Shown here: in pieces, positions 1 through 12,300 of the stretch
Position numbering within the stretch: the stretch's first letter is position 1
Layout of the letters: each line of letters begins with the position of its first letter
Source of the DNA: Watersipora subatra
Lineage: Eukaryota; Bryozoa; Gymnolaemata; Cheilostomatida; Watersiporidae
NCBI RefSeq assembly: GCF_963576615.1
Contig: NC_088711.1
Coordinates: 16,291,869 to 16,355,868 of the forward strand
DNA length: 64,000 nt
Direction of reading: 5' to 3'
The notes under the pieces: model-generated
The model's database searches: none
What the model saw: only the letters and a program-made list of their open reading frames with translations
Told to the model about the DNA's origin: nothing
Translations under genes and position numbers: made by a program

Positions 1-366
1 CACAAAATAGCTCAGTGACTTTATTAGAGCGTATTTTAGTATTGTAGCAGTCTTTGCTTCAGGATTCTGCTTTACAACTAGAACTTTCGCTTTCCAAAAG
101 AACTAAAAAATGCTCATTATTGATGTACATGTATTGTTAAGCTCCTAATGACGCATTATAATAGATAAATCCATAGACATATAAGGTTGTTATATCTATG
201 GATAAATAAAAAACGCCTACAAAGTTTAATTTGGGAGTTGTTTACACGTTATACGCAAAACAGCCCATCGAACATTTGTTAAACACGGCTGGGAAAATTT
301 GCTTCGAAACAGGTAAATTCGTATGGCATCGTTGTGGGTATTAAAGCTTCAATTTCCTATCAAACA

Positions 367-3300
367 ATGGCGACTTCCAGAGAGGAATTATTAAACAAAC
401 CTGCCGACTTTGATGACGCTATAGATGATGACGATGAAAGCAATTTATGGTATGCTCAATATCAGCATATTAGAATGTTTCCTTGTATAACGTTTTGATA
501 ATTCAATAGGCTATAAGACAGTTTATTCTATAATAATATCTGAAAACTTTGCACTTCCGGCCAACGAAGAACCCTTATACGGCCTACGTAAACTAGGTTA
601 ATACGTTTCTTTCAAATGGTTGATTTAGACTTGGCGACTAAATCTAACAGTAGTTATTAGTGTAATTTTATTGTCTTCTCACAGCTTTCTCATTAGGAGT
701 CAGCACTCTGGATACTGTGACAGCGCCACCTTCAGATTTTCACTCACGAAAGCGAGTAGCTAGGCTCCTCTCAAACAGGCCTGCAAACTCTCACGCATTG
801 GGTGCGAGACTCACGCAATCACACCAAAGAAAGAATGAAAATGCGTGAGATTTTTGCTCCAATTTCCACAATTTTATATATACTATCATTGATACATCAA
901 TTGCCCCAAAACAAAATCTCAAGCATTGCCACACTCTTGGGTTGGCAGGCCTTCTCACAAACTGAAAACAATCTTCGTTAATTACATGTCTTACGACTGA
1001 AATTTTTTTTATGAAAACTGACAGTTTCTATAATGTAACTGATGCCATGATTACAAAAACACATTTTATCCTTTTGAACAAATGTATCACTTGTAAGTGA
1101 TGAGGAAATAAAGCTAAGTGAAAAATCATAAGTCATGATTCAATTTGAAGAAAAACATGATTAAAGTTAGCACTGCTGTTTGTTGTGCTTGTTATTTGTC
1201 TACTTGATAGCATTTTAACAAAGCTATTCTAGGCCAATACCACTTCACGTAGCTAAAGTTGGATTGTCTCCTAAGACACTGTAAGGATTGTAATGGTGTC
1301 TGTATTTTAGCATTGGATTGTGTAGAATAATTTCTAAGCGTTTTAGTTTGCGATAAATTAATAAAAGATAATTCTTTGATTATGCAAATAATGGTGTTTG
1401 TTACATTTACAATGACATATTCACAGCTATGTTAGTACCATAAACAGATAGCAACTGTTTGAAGATCAGTAACTATAATAACCAACTAAAATTTAGAATG
1501 CATGACCATGGTTGTCCTATAATCAAGTAGTTCTCAGAAAAATGTTAGATGTCCTGAATGAATAAAGTTTTGTGAATCTTGACATATCAATGAATAGATC
1601 GATCTGCAACTAATGAGTAAAAAATAGCTTTGCCTTCACTAGATCTTTTTAAGAATATAATCCATGATTTTTCCAATGGGTGTTCCTGATGAACATAGCC
1701 AAGGTTCACAGATGTTCCTTCTACTAAAAGTTTAGTACATCTTGTCTTTTACTGTTTTGTCATTTGTTGAAGGTAAGCACTGTTTCTGTGCCATATAATA
1801 CAAACGATTCACAACACATCACTGTAAATGGTTTGCAATATTTACATGGCTGAGTAAAATAGAAATTATAAAATTAGGCTTGCTTAACTTTGCAGAGAAC
1901 ATAATGAATCAAGCAGAAATTTAATATTTAGATTAGATTGTTGCTGATAGGAATGCCAATTGAATTAATTAAACGACATTTCAATTTTAAAACCTTTTAA
2001 AGTAGCTATGCATCATGTCATTTTTTTCTTTCTTTATATTATTTATCTCTGCAGTAGCAGACGGTCTGATTAATTTAGATAATCGTTCTAATGAGTGAAT
2101 ATGCAATTAACTTTTGGTGATGGTGAAAGTGAACTTTGCATACCTTTTGATTGTTAGAATAGACTTTTAATAGATCATTTGTTAAGTTCGGTCATACGCA
2201 TTCTGACTCTGTGATGATGTTAGTTCATATTAGCGTATGGAGAGCAATTATACCGCCAGCTAATTCTTTTTCCTCAATCACTCAATACATCACTTTCAAT
2301 GATGTCCATTGAATGTTTCTATGAACAGCATAAATTGCTTTGGCCATTGAATCAAAGGATTTGTTTGCGTGTGCAGGTATTTGTATGTTTTAAATAAACA
2401 TTATGTATATCAGCATTGTCATTTTAAATTTTTTAGTTTGGTTTGTTTTAGATATGCTAAAAATGTATGATAGATCATTGTAAAAGAAAACATAATTTGT
2501 TATATATTGTAGGGATTTAGATATTGTTATCCTACTATACCATAGTTATTTATAGTGGGATGTTCCAAAAATATGAAAATGGACTTGGTTATTGCAAACA
2601 ACAAGACATGTTCCTTCAGTTTATTATGGACCAATCATAAACCTCTCTCATTTTACTTTTTCCTAAGCAGCCAGCAAGCAGTCCTCATAAATATTTTACA
2701 AATAATTACAAGCAATTATTGGGCAACTATGAAAATGGTTACATGAGCTCAAATTGAACCTTCTGTAACCTAAAATATGATTCCTGGTGTTATGGTCAGT
2801 TTATTTGAATCTTACCATATATATATGCTTTATCTTCTTCAAATAGCCATGCTGATTAGTCCAACCGTTGTTACATATGATTCTAGTTTTATTTTCATGT
2901 CCAGCTCTTACTACTTGGTAGCCAAGTGTTGTTCAAAGGCAGTACATTTCAAATGAAGTTGAGTAAGACTTGGTTAAACGTAACTCATTTTACATGGGCA
3001 AAATTTGATAGCAACAAGAATCAAAATAAAAAAATTGAAGTTTTAATTAGTGTGTTTTTATACATATATATGCGTATATGTTTTCTTATTTTTTGCTTTT
3101 TCAGAAGTTTCTAATAAAAAACCTTGACCCGATACAATGTATCAATGTATTAAGATTATTACTATTATACTCTCTGGTTAAACCTTTGTCTATTTATGTT
3201 TCTTTTATACTATTATATATATAAATTACATATATTTATATCTAACTTGTCCTTTAGCTAATTACCTAGTTAGCTAGTTTGTCTGAACTTTGAAGCTGAA

Positions 3301-6300
3301 TTTATTGTCCAGTACTAGCTTTAGCTGCAACCAATCTGTAAAAACCAACTTTACGTTGAATTGTTCGAAATTTTGTTCTGCAAAAAAGTATGTTTACTCA
3401 TCATTTCTTTGTCATCATAGCATGATTCCATGTCTAGGAGATGAATGGAAAATCAGGTCAAACAGGGTTCAATAGTCAAAAGCACTGCTAGGTTCTGCTA
3501 GTTAATATGTGAAGCAGATACTATTATTGTATTTCATTGATAGGGAGGATTTACTAAATGAAGCCAAACAATCTTCATCAAAATTGCAGGAACACAAAAA
3601 TCTCATAATACTAGGTGAGTTCTCGCCTCCTATTCTGTGTGTGACAGTTTGAGGCTTGTGATTAAGGTGCCAATAATAATGTCTAACTGCCATTACAATT
3701 ATCAGCTTTAAACACAGCCTATTGCGCTTGGAATAACCTTTTTAGACCTCTGTAGGGGGGTTAGCTGTACAGGCTGGCAGGGTTTACCCTATAACACAAA
3801 ACAAATATATTATGTTCTGGTGGTTGGCTAGCATATGCTATGGTTCAAACTGAGAAACTTGATTCATGGGCAGCTTTTTGCTGTATATGCTCATTTTGAC
3901 CAAATATTTATGATTGTCAGTCGCCATTATTTTTGTGCTACTGCCTTTCTACATGTCCTGTAGTGCTGTAGCCATTAAAGGCTGCTGTTATTCATAAAAC
4001 CCATGAAAACTCTTGATTTGTTATGAATCATGCATGGTACTATATATTGTTGCAGGAGATTTGTCTTGCGGTAAGACAACACTCATAGCAAAGTTGCAGG
4101 GCAATGAGGAGCCAGAAAAAGGTTCTGGTTTAGAGTTTGCTCATCTCACAATAAGTGATGAGTATCGAGAAGGTATGTTCTGGTAAAGAGTTGTTGTACC
4201 TTGTTCGCAAATCTCCCATTCTCCCCAGAAACTATCTCTAGTCAACCATCTTTTATTGTAACAACCACACTTGCTGATATTTTTTCCTACTAACAACCAA
4301 GGTTGCTGTGCAGAGTGTTTGGTTGGAACACAGAACTACCATGTTTATAGCCTGAATGTACGATGGTGACCATATACATATTTTGGAACAGATTCAACAA
4401 AGCTAGGACTATGGATGCTGGATGGAGATGCGACACATACGGGCCTATTAAAATATGCACTAACGGCGGATAACTTTATGGATTCTCTCATATTAGTGAC
4501 TGTCTCCATGGCACAGCCTTGGTCGATACTCAAGTCTATCACCAACTGGCTCAGCATCATTACCGATCATATAGATAGGATAGGTATTCCCAATGAAGTC
4601 ATGCAACAGTGCAAACAAAAAAGTTAGTACAACAAGGTTGATTTTGATTCTGCTACAAAGCTTATGTATATATCTTGTAGTTAGTGCGTACAGTTACTCA
4701 GCTATTTTATATACCGTTAAACCTTCATTCGAATGCCATTATGCTGCATTTTTCAACCCTTCTCTCAAAGTGGCGCTTTTTTAGAGATGACGTTCAAATA
4801 AAGGGTGGCGTTGTATTTTCAAACACCTCGTCAGAATATTAAGAAGACAAATTTAAGCCTTTCACAGGCAAATCGAATATCGCCTATATTTTGCGCTGCC
4901 ATGCGGGCAGAGTGACATTAACCCTTTTGGATGCAAGAAATTTGCTAATTTCTCTCTAAATTGTCTTAGATCTGTAAATAAATATGCATGGGGAAGCTGA
5001 TACATGTCTCTACCAGTCGATGTTCATTGCTTGCAATTAACCTACGATAATCTTATAGCTCGCGTTGCAATTCGTTGGAGATTTGAACTTTTTAATTTCA
5101 TTCTAAATTTGAAGACATATTTTCATTTTATAACTATATTTAATAAGGTTGCATAAAAGCTCATTGTACTCATTGATATCTTTACTACAGTTTGCAGCCA
5201 AAACTAGCTTATTATGTGCAATAGAGGAAGAGTTATGAGTGTCGATACATTGTAAGCCAAGTTCTGATTACCGATGCTATCAAATAATATGATAATATGC
5301 TATAAGTCTGCAAGTTTATGTTATAAGTTATATAATAATAGTCTATTAGGTGCTACAAATATATATATATATATATATATATTCAAGAACAAGTGACATA
5401 AACAAACGATATTTGGACTACAATCAGAAACAAAACTTAGCATTTAGAAAAAATTAGCATTGCTTGGCCAGTTGTGTTCTGATTGTTGCGTTTGTTTGGA
5501 ACTATTTCATATTCTGGCTGTTCAATACCTTCCACAGAGTCTTCTGACCTCAACTCCTTTTCTGTACAGCTGAGCTAGTTGATATTAGCATTCAAACAAT
5601 TTTTTAGCATAGCAAAACTTTTGCGCGATGCTCTGTAGAATATACGCTTCTCGCACAAATAAAGAGAAACTGTATTGTAATCAAAATAGCCTCCAAATAT
5701 GTAGTAGCACAGATTCCACTGGAAATGGTCGATGGAATCGACCATTAACGATGGAAAACTTTTTTCATGTACATTGAAGTATCAAGACCGCGTTAAATAT
5801 GGGACTACGTATTAGCCTGATACAGTTACTAATTACAGTCAAACATGGATAACTCGCCCACGGATAGCTCGAACACATGGTTAATTCGAACGGTTTCTTT
5901 GGTCCGTTCCCACGTAATGATAAATTGCTATAGATAACTCGAACTCAACACTGTTAACTCGAACTGTTTTTTGCCCAACGGCTACCGAAACGGTTGTTAT
6001 CGCTTTAGAAAATCACTTTATTCCAAGCCATAGAGGTAAAGCTCAACTTTTCGTAATTCATAAGCGTCGTTATTACCGCCATTGGCAAAATATTTTTGTC
6101 AACGACTTTTCTAAAGGTTTGGTGAAATTTGATTTATACCAAACATCCGCTTCACGATCGCCCTTCGGAAGCAAGGAAAGTGGTATTCGTTAAGAGTAAC
6201 ACTCCGAGGCAGTTCAATTAGAAGTTTTACGAGGTTTTACAGTACATTGTATATCACTCTATCACTCACGCTTTTTGAATGGATACTTATTGAATGTACA

Positions 6301-9300
6301 CACGTATTCTGTGTTTAGGTCAAACGATGAATAGTTTTCCGGCGTTGATTCCGTGTTGAATCAACGTCGGAATGTTGAATGTTTAAAATGTCTTAAAAAT
6401 TGTTGTAATTAAACGTATACGTTGTCTTAGCTAAAAAAAACTATTCATCGTTTGACCTAAACACAGAATACGTGTGTACATTCAATAAGTATCCATTCAA
6501 AAAGCGTGAGTGATATACAATGTACCGTAAAACCTCGTAAAACTTCTAATTGAACTGCCTCGGAGTGTTGCTCTTACCGAATCCCAGGTCAAGTGAGGTA
6601 ATCTTTCCATAAACTTCAAGAATTATCGGCAAAATTGATCGTGGGTAAAACGCTCAAAAGAAAAATATGTCTTTTTTTTAGCATTTCAAGAACGATCAGG
6701 TTTTGTCAATGTCAATCTAAAAAAACGTCCTGGCAATAACATCACCTCAAACAACAAACCAATCTCAAGTGATAGAAAAATCTCTATACTTTTTGATAAA
6801 AACGTTTTAAACTTTACATTAGAAGCATTTAATTTGAAACAAGCCATTTGTGCTTTTGATTTATATTATAGTTTGTACATGTACATGTATCTACTAATAA
6901 ATAAGTAAATACATGGACTCTTGACTGTGCTCTGATAACTTGAACGCTCTGATAATTCGAACACTTTCGCTCGGTCCTGTGAAGTTCGAGTTATCCATGT
7001 TTGACTGTATTTATATTGGGTTGCATTCTGAGTTTTAACGAAAAAACTGTAAAGACTTGAAGTTGGAAAACGAACTTCGATACAAACTGAAACAACAAAT
7101 AAATTAATTGTAATTGATGTAATTGGGTCAGTATGGTGTTATGAACACTTTTTACTGATCACTTGCTATTATGGGCTCGTCAATGAGTATTGGCAAGCTA
7201 AGTTCTGTCCTTGGTAATAAAACTGTAGATGAAAAGACAACCGACTTTTAATATTGTTGTTAGTTATCTGTTGCTTTTCTGTTACTAAAATTGTCAATCT
7301 TAGCATCAGTGTCAATTTACTACATGTATGCATTAAGATGACAGGAAATTCTAAACCCTATGATAACCTTTTTTAAACTACTTGAAATTGCTTCCGAATG
7401 AATTTAAATAAATATGTTTTTAATATTTTAGTTTAGTCACTCCTCTTATATCTTCTCTACTGATTTATTAGCCAACATTCTGTTACTCATTGGTTATTAA
7501 GCACTAGTCACTGAAGTCACTGGAGTGACTAGAAACTGAAATCACTAGTCACTGAAGTCACTGGAGTTACTAGTCACTGAAGTAACTAGTCACTGAAGTC
7601 ACTAGTGACTGCAGTCACTGAAGCACTAGTCACTCAAGTCACTGAAGTCACTAGTCACTGAAGTCACTAGTCAATGAAGTTGAATAAAATGATAGTCATA
7701 TACAAGCATTTAACGCAGTGTTTTTTTTATTTAACTACAGCCGGTTTGTGTTCCTCCTTTTGCAGTTTTCTTATCATCTTAAATCTACTGAATGAGACAC
7801 CGTATCACTCAGACCTACTTGTGGAAGTGTAGTGTTGTACAATAGCTGATATTATCTGTTTCAGTAATAAAACATTATCAAGATTATGTCGAACCAGACA
7901 GTTTATCATCATCACGACTAACAGCGCCCTCTTCTGGAGAGGATTCAGATCCTAGTGTTCTCCCTCTAGGTGAAAATGTTCTAATCAACAATCTGGGAGT
8001 GCCTGTAATTGTAGTGCTCACAAAGGTAAGGTATGATATTGTGGTGCTTACAAAGGTAAGTTATGATATTGTAGTGCTCGCCAAAGTAAGGTATGATATT
8101 GTGGTGGTCGCAAAGGTAAGTTATGATATTGTAATATCAGGAATAGCTTGTGAACTGAAATTATGTCTAGTCTCAATAGAGCTGATCATGAAAATAAGTA
8201 GTGCTTAACATTCTAAAGCTAGTTGGAAAAAGTACTACATCTCAATGCAGGCAAACCTCATTACAATTTCCATAGCCAATGAATGATTTTATTTTTGGCA
8301 CAAATTTCAGCATGCAGTAAATATGTATTTGTACAAAGTGAATGTGTATTTGTGCACCGTGAATGTGTATACAGTTAACGTGTATACAGTTAACGCGTAT
8401 ACAGTTAACGCAAATACAGTTAACGCGTATACAGTTAACGCGTATACAGTTAACGCGTATACAGGTAACGCGTATACAGTTAACGCGTATACAGTTAACG
8501 CGTATACAGTTAACGCGTATACAGTTAACGCGTATACAATTAACGCGTATACAGTTAACGCGTATACAGTTAACGCGTATACAGTTAACGCGCACACAGT
8601 TAATGCATATACAGTTAATGTTTGTAGGTTTTCCCTTTTAGATCGATTTTATGCTAAAGCGTATCTCTATAATGCTAGCACATTTAGTAGCTGCTTATCA
8701 TAACAGAACTGAATATTACTATTACCTTTTACACAGAGTGATGCAATCTCAACGTTAGAAAAAGAAATGGATTATAAGGAAGAAAGGTTTGATTTTATTC
8801 AGCAACACGTGAGGAAACTCTGTTTAACCTGTATCCTTTTGCTGACAGCTTCATTATGTCATCATCTTCCCTCGGCAGCACTTTTAGCATTCTCTTCATC
8901 TATTGTTTCAGCCTTCAGGTCCATTCTATCACTTATCAGGCCTGCTTTGGTGCGTTGCACTCAGGTCTGTCAGCCATACAACAGTTAATTTAAATGTTAA
9001 TTAACTGTTGTATGGCTTAACTTACTTAAGATATACAACTTAGTTAAGACTTACCTTTAGCTTAATTTTGTCATAGCTCTATCGGTCATTGCTATTGTTA
9101 TAAAGTATTATCGGTTGGTCTAGCCAAAACATGCAGGATTGGTCTTCAGGTCGGTTCACACTATATTGTCATATGACGGGGTTGTCTTCTCGACGATTAT
9201 TCATTGACTATGTGCACTGTAAACGATGACATCGTCGAGGCAAAGAGGGTATGTCGGGAAATATTGCAGCTGTCAAATTTTGCCATTAGTTTGCTGAGCA

Positions 9301-12300
9301 TCTACGACTGCGTATGGAATGTTCACTGCTTCGGTGATGATGATTGGCTGTCACCGATTTGCTCAATCCATTTTTTTTCCATGGCAGTTGCTGCGGGACT
9401 AGTATCTCATCATTTCCATGACCGCATTCTATAATGGGAACGCTGTATCATGGACTATTAGCTGATGTAAACATGGATGGATTTGTGATAGTGTGAACAT
9501 TGTTACTAAAGACGGTTACCGAAGTATTGCGTGATTAACACTGACACGCCAGCCTTTCGCTAGCACTTGTAGGTATTCTCCCAATCGTCTCGTAAGACCA
9601 CTTCAAAGGCTAATCATCACAGTTAATAGTCATAATTTACTTTTATCGCTGCTATACCATATTCATAATAACTTATTTAATCCACTTGAACTACTCCATT
9701 GTTCAGTCCTCCTGTTCCCATTCAACCGAGAGCTTAATCACTGTAACCTAATCTGACTGGGGGAGTACGTATTGAAGCCTTAACTGTTCTCCACCAGATG
9801 GTGCTGCACTATTTTATGTCTCGGTGAGAGAAGAGAAGAACTGTGATCTGTTACACAAGTACATAGCGCATAGGGTGTATGGACTCGAATTCTCAAGTCC
9901 TCCTTCTGTTGTCGAAAGAGACGCACTATTTATGTGAGTAGTTACTTCATTAGCTAAGTTCTATGCCAGTCGTATGTTTACAGTTTGTCAATTCTCTAAT
10001 AATATTAATATATCGACCATCTATAATGTATATGCACTTTTAAGAATTTTTGGCTAACAAGAGCATTATTGGATATTTGGAGCTGTCTGTTTAATATTTT
10101 CAAATTACTTTGAGTTGTTCTCTCATGTATATAGATACCGTAAAACCTTTAATTGAACGAACTATTTTTCAACCCTTCCTCTATAGTGGTGGTCAATTGG
10201 AGGCGGTGTTCAAATAGCGGCTGGCGATGCATTTTTCATATGGCTCATCAGAATTCTGGGAAGTTAATTTTAGTCCTATATTATGGCCTATATTATTATT
10301 ATATCTCTTTTTTCGATGGAGCGACATTAAACCTTTTGTATGCAATAAATCTGCTAACTTACCTCCAACTTGTCAAATATCCCTTAATAAATATGCATTA
10401 AAAAACTAAGAAATATCTCTACCAGTTGATATCTATTGCTTGCAATTGACCTGCGATGATATTATAGCCTGTGTCTTTCTTTGCAATTTGTTGGCATTTT
10501 CAGTTTTTATCACATTCTAAATTTGAAGCCATATTTTTATTTTATATCTGTATTTAACATTGTTGCATAAATGCTCATTGCATTCATTCATGTTTGCTAC
10601 AGTTTGCTGCAGCAAAACTAGCTTTTTATGTGCAGTAGAAGTGGGGTTATGAGCATCGATCCATCATAAGCCGTGTTAAGATAGCCGCATATATATTATT
10701 AAATAACACGCTATAAGTTGTCAAATATGCAAATCTGCATATTTATAAGTTATATAATATAAATGGTACAAATATATATTCATGAACAAGTAACATAAAT
10801 AAACTATACTTATAATACATACAGAACCAAACATTAACGTTTTCATTACCTTCCACAATATCTTCTAGCCTCAACTCTTCTTCTGCACTGCTGAACTAGT
10901 CGATATTAGCAGCCAAACAATTTTTTGGCAGGGCAAAACTTTTACGCGCTACATTTAGCCCAAATGCGACGTGTAAAAGTTTGCTCGTTAAACGTAACCT
11001 TTGGCCCAAAACTTGCTAACCATTTTTATAGTCATGTTTTTCGAAATATTATGACCCCGTTAAACAAGGAACTACTATTAGCCAATTAGTCAGTTGAGAC
11101 AGTAATTATTTCTATGGTGCTGCTTTCAAAGTTTTAACGAAAAATAGGGAAAAGCTTTGGTGTTGGACTACGAGAGAATTGATTGTTAATAATGTAAACG
11201 ATTCATTGTTAATACGATTTTGTTGATTGTTCTACTGATCACTTGATATTATGGGCTCATAAAGATCAACGATAATCGAAGTGTCGGTGTTCAAGTAGAG
11301 GGTGGCACTCTATTTTTCAACCTTTCTCTCGTAGTGGTGGTCAAATAGAGATGGCATTCAATTAGTGGTCTTACGGTATTTACCAATTGCTGGTTCTCAA
11401 ACTGTTAGTTGTTCTAATGATTCCAATTTTACTTTCTTGTTTATTTGCTAAATTATGCCGAACCACTTGTACTATATTTATTCCAAAACAAACATTAATA
11501 TTACAGTACAGGAAATCTATCAACAGAAACAGCACACACAGGTATAAGTCATAAAATGCAGCCCATGTTTTCTTATAAATGATATATGCAGAATAACTGA
11601 AGATTTAGCATATGTATGACTTCACAACTGATCACATTTGAATTCTTATCACATATCCATGATCGCCATTAGTCGTGTTCACACTAGTACATCTTTAGTT
11701 CTTGTTTGTTCGTCACCACACAAGCACTGTCTCATTGTTTGAGTTGCTTTAGTGTTTTTGGACTGTGCTGTAGACCCTCTGGCTGGGACTCTGACAAGAA
11801 GATAGCAATACTAGCTGAGAATCTTGTGACCATCAAACCCGATGAGGAATTCGAGGCTGTCATTAAGCGTCCCCCAGCACTGAGGCGACCTGCCAATCGG
11901 GATGGTGAAGTAGCAGCGGAAGACCAGCAAGACTTTCTTAACAGATGCCAGGGTCTGCTGGCCAAAGGTAAGCTCGCTGGTTAAGTATGCACTCAATAAC
12001 AACGTAATGAATATGAAGGGATGAATAAGGAGTTGTGTTCTCCTTGCGTTAGCACAAACAGTACTTAATACTTTCTATAGTGAGCGCCGTGTCGGTCCGT
12101 CTGCCACCCTGCTTAAAGATTAGAAAAAAAGATTGCTTTTAATTGGATTTGAACTAGTGACTTTTGGATTAGTAGACCAACACACTACTAACTGCTCCAA
12201 TCAAGGTCCTTGCCATATTGTAGAATGATTATGTAGTTAGTTATTGCACCTTGCGATCTCTCATGGCCAGACCGCCAGGGTGATAGTATATAATAAATTG

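Larger units (their letters stand above)
4712..7195. mobile_element. Non-autonomous DNA transposon, copy A, interrupted by another element
   Basis: It starts TACCGTTAAACC, then runs in parallel with copy B (10136-11378). Shared blocks include CTCTACCAGT, TGCTTGCAATT and AGTTTTAACGAAAAA, and near the end CTGATCACTTG with ATGGGCTC. The similarity is broken at 5836-7007 by a different element and resumes right after it. The right terminal repeat is missing, so the copy seems truncated near 7195. It lies in dynein intron 4. Confidence 0.75.

Noticed and set aside
8242-8703. Four long overlapping ORFs on both strands
   Set aside because: They are translations of the 15-bp array (NAYTV-like and RVNCI-like repeats) inside an intron.
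12117-12215. True tRNA gene on the minus strand
   Set aside because: Only A- and B-box-like sequences are seen; no convincing acceptor stem or cloverleaf.
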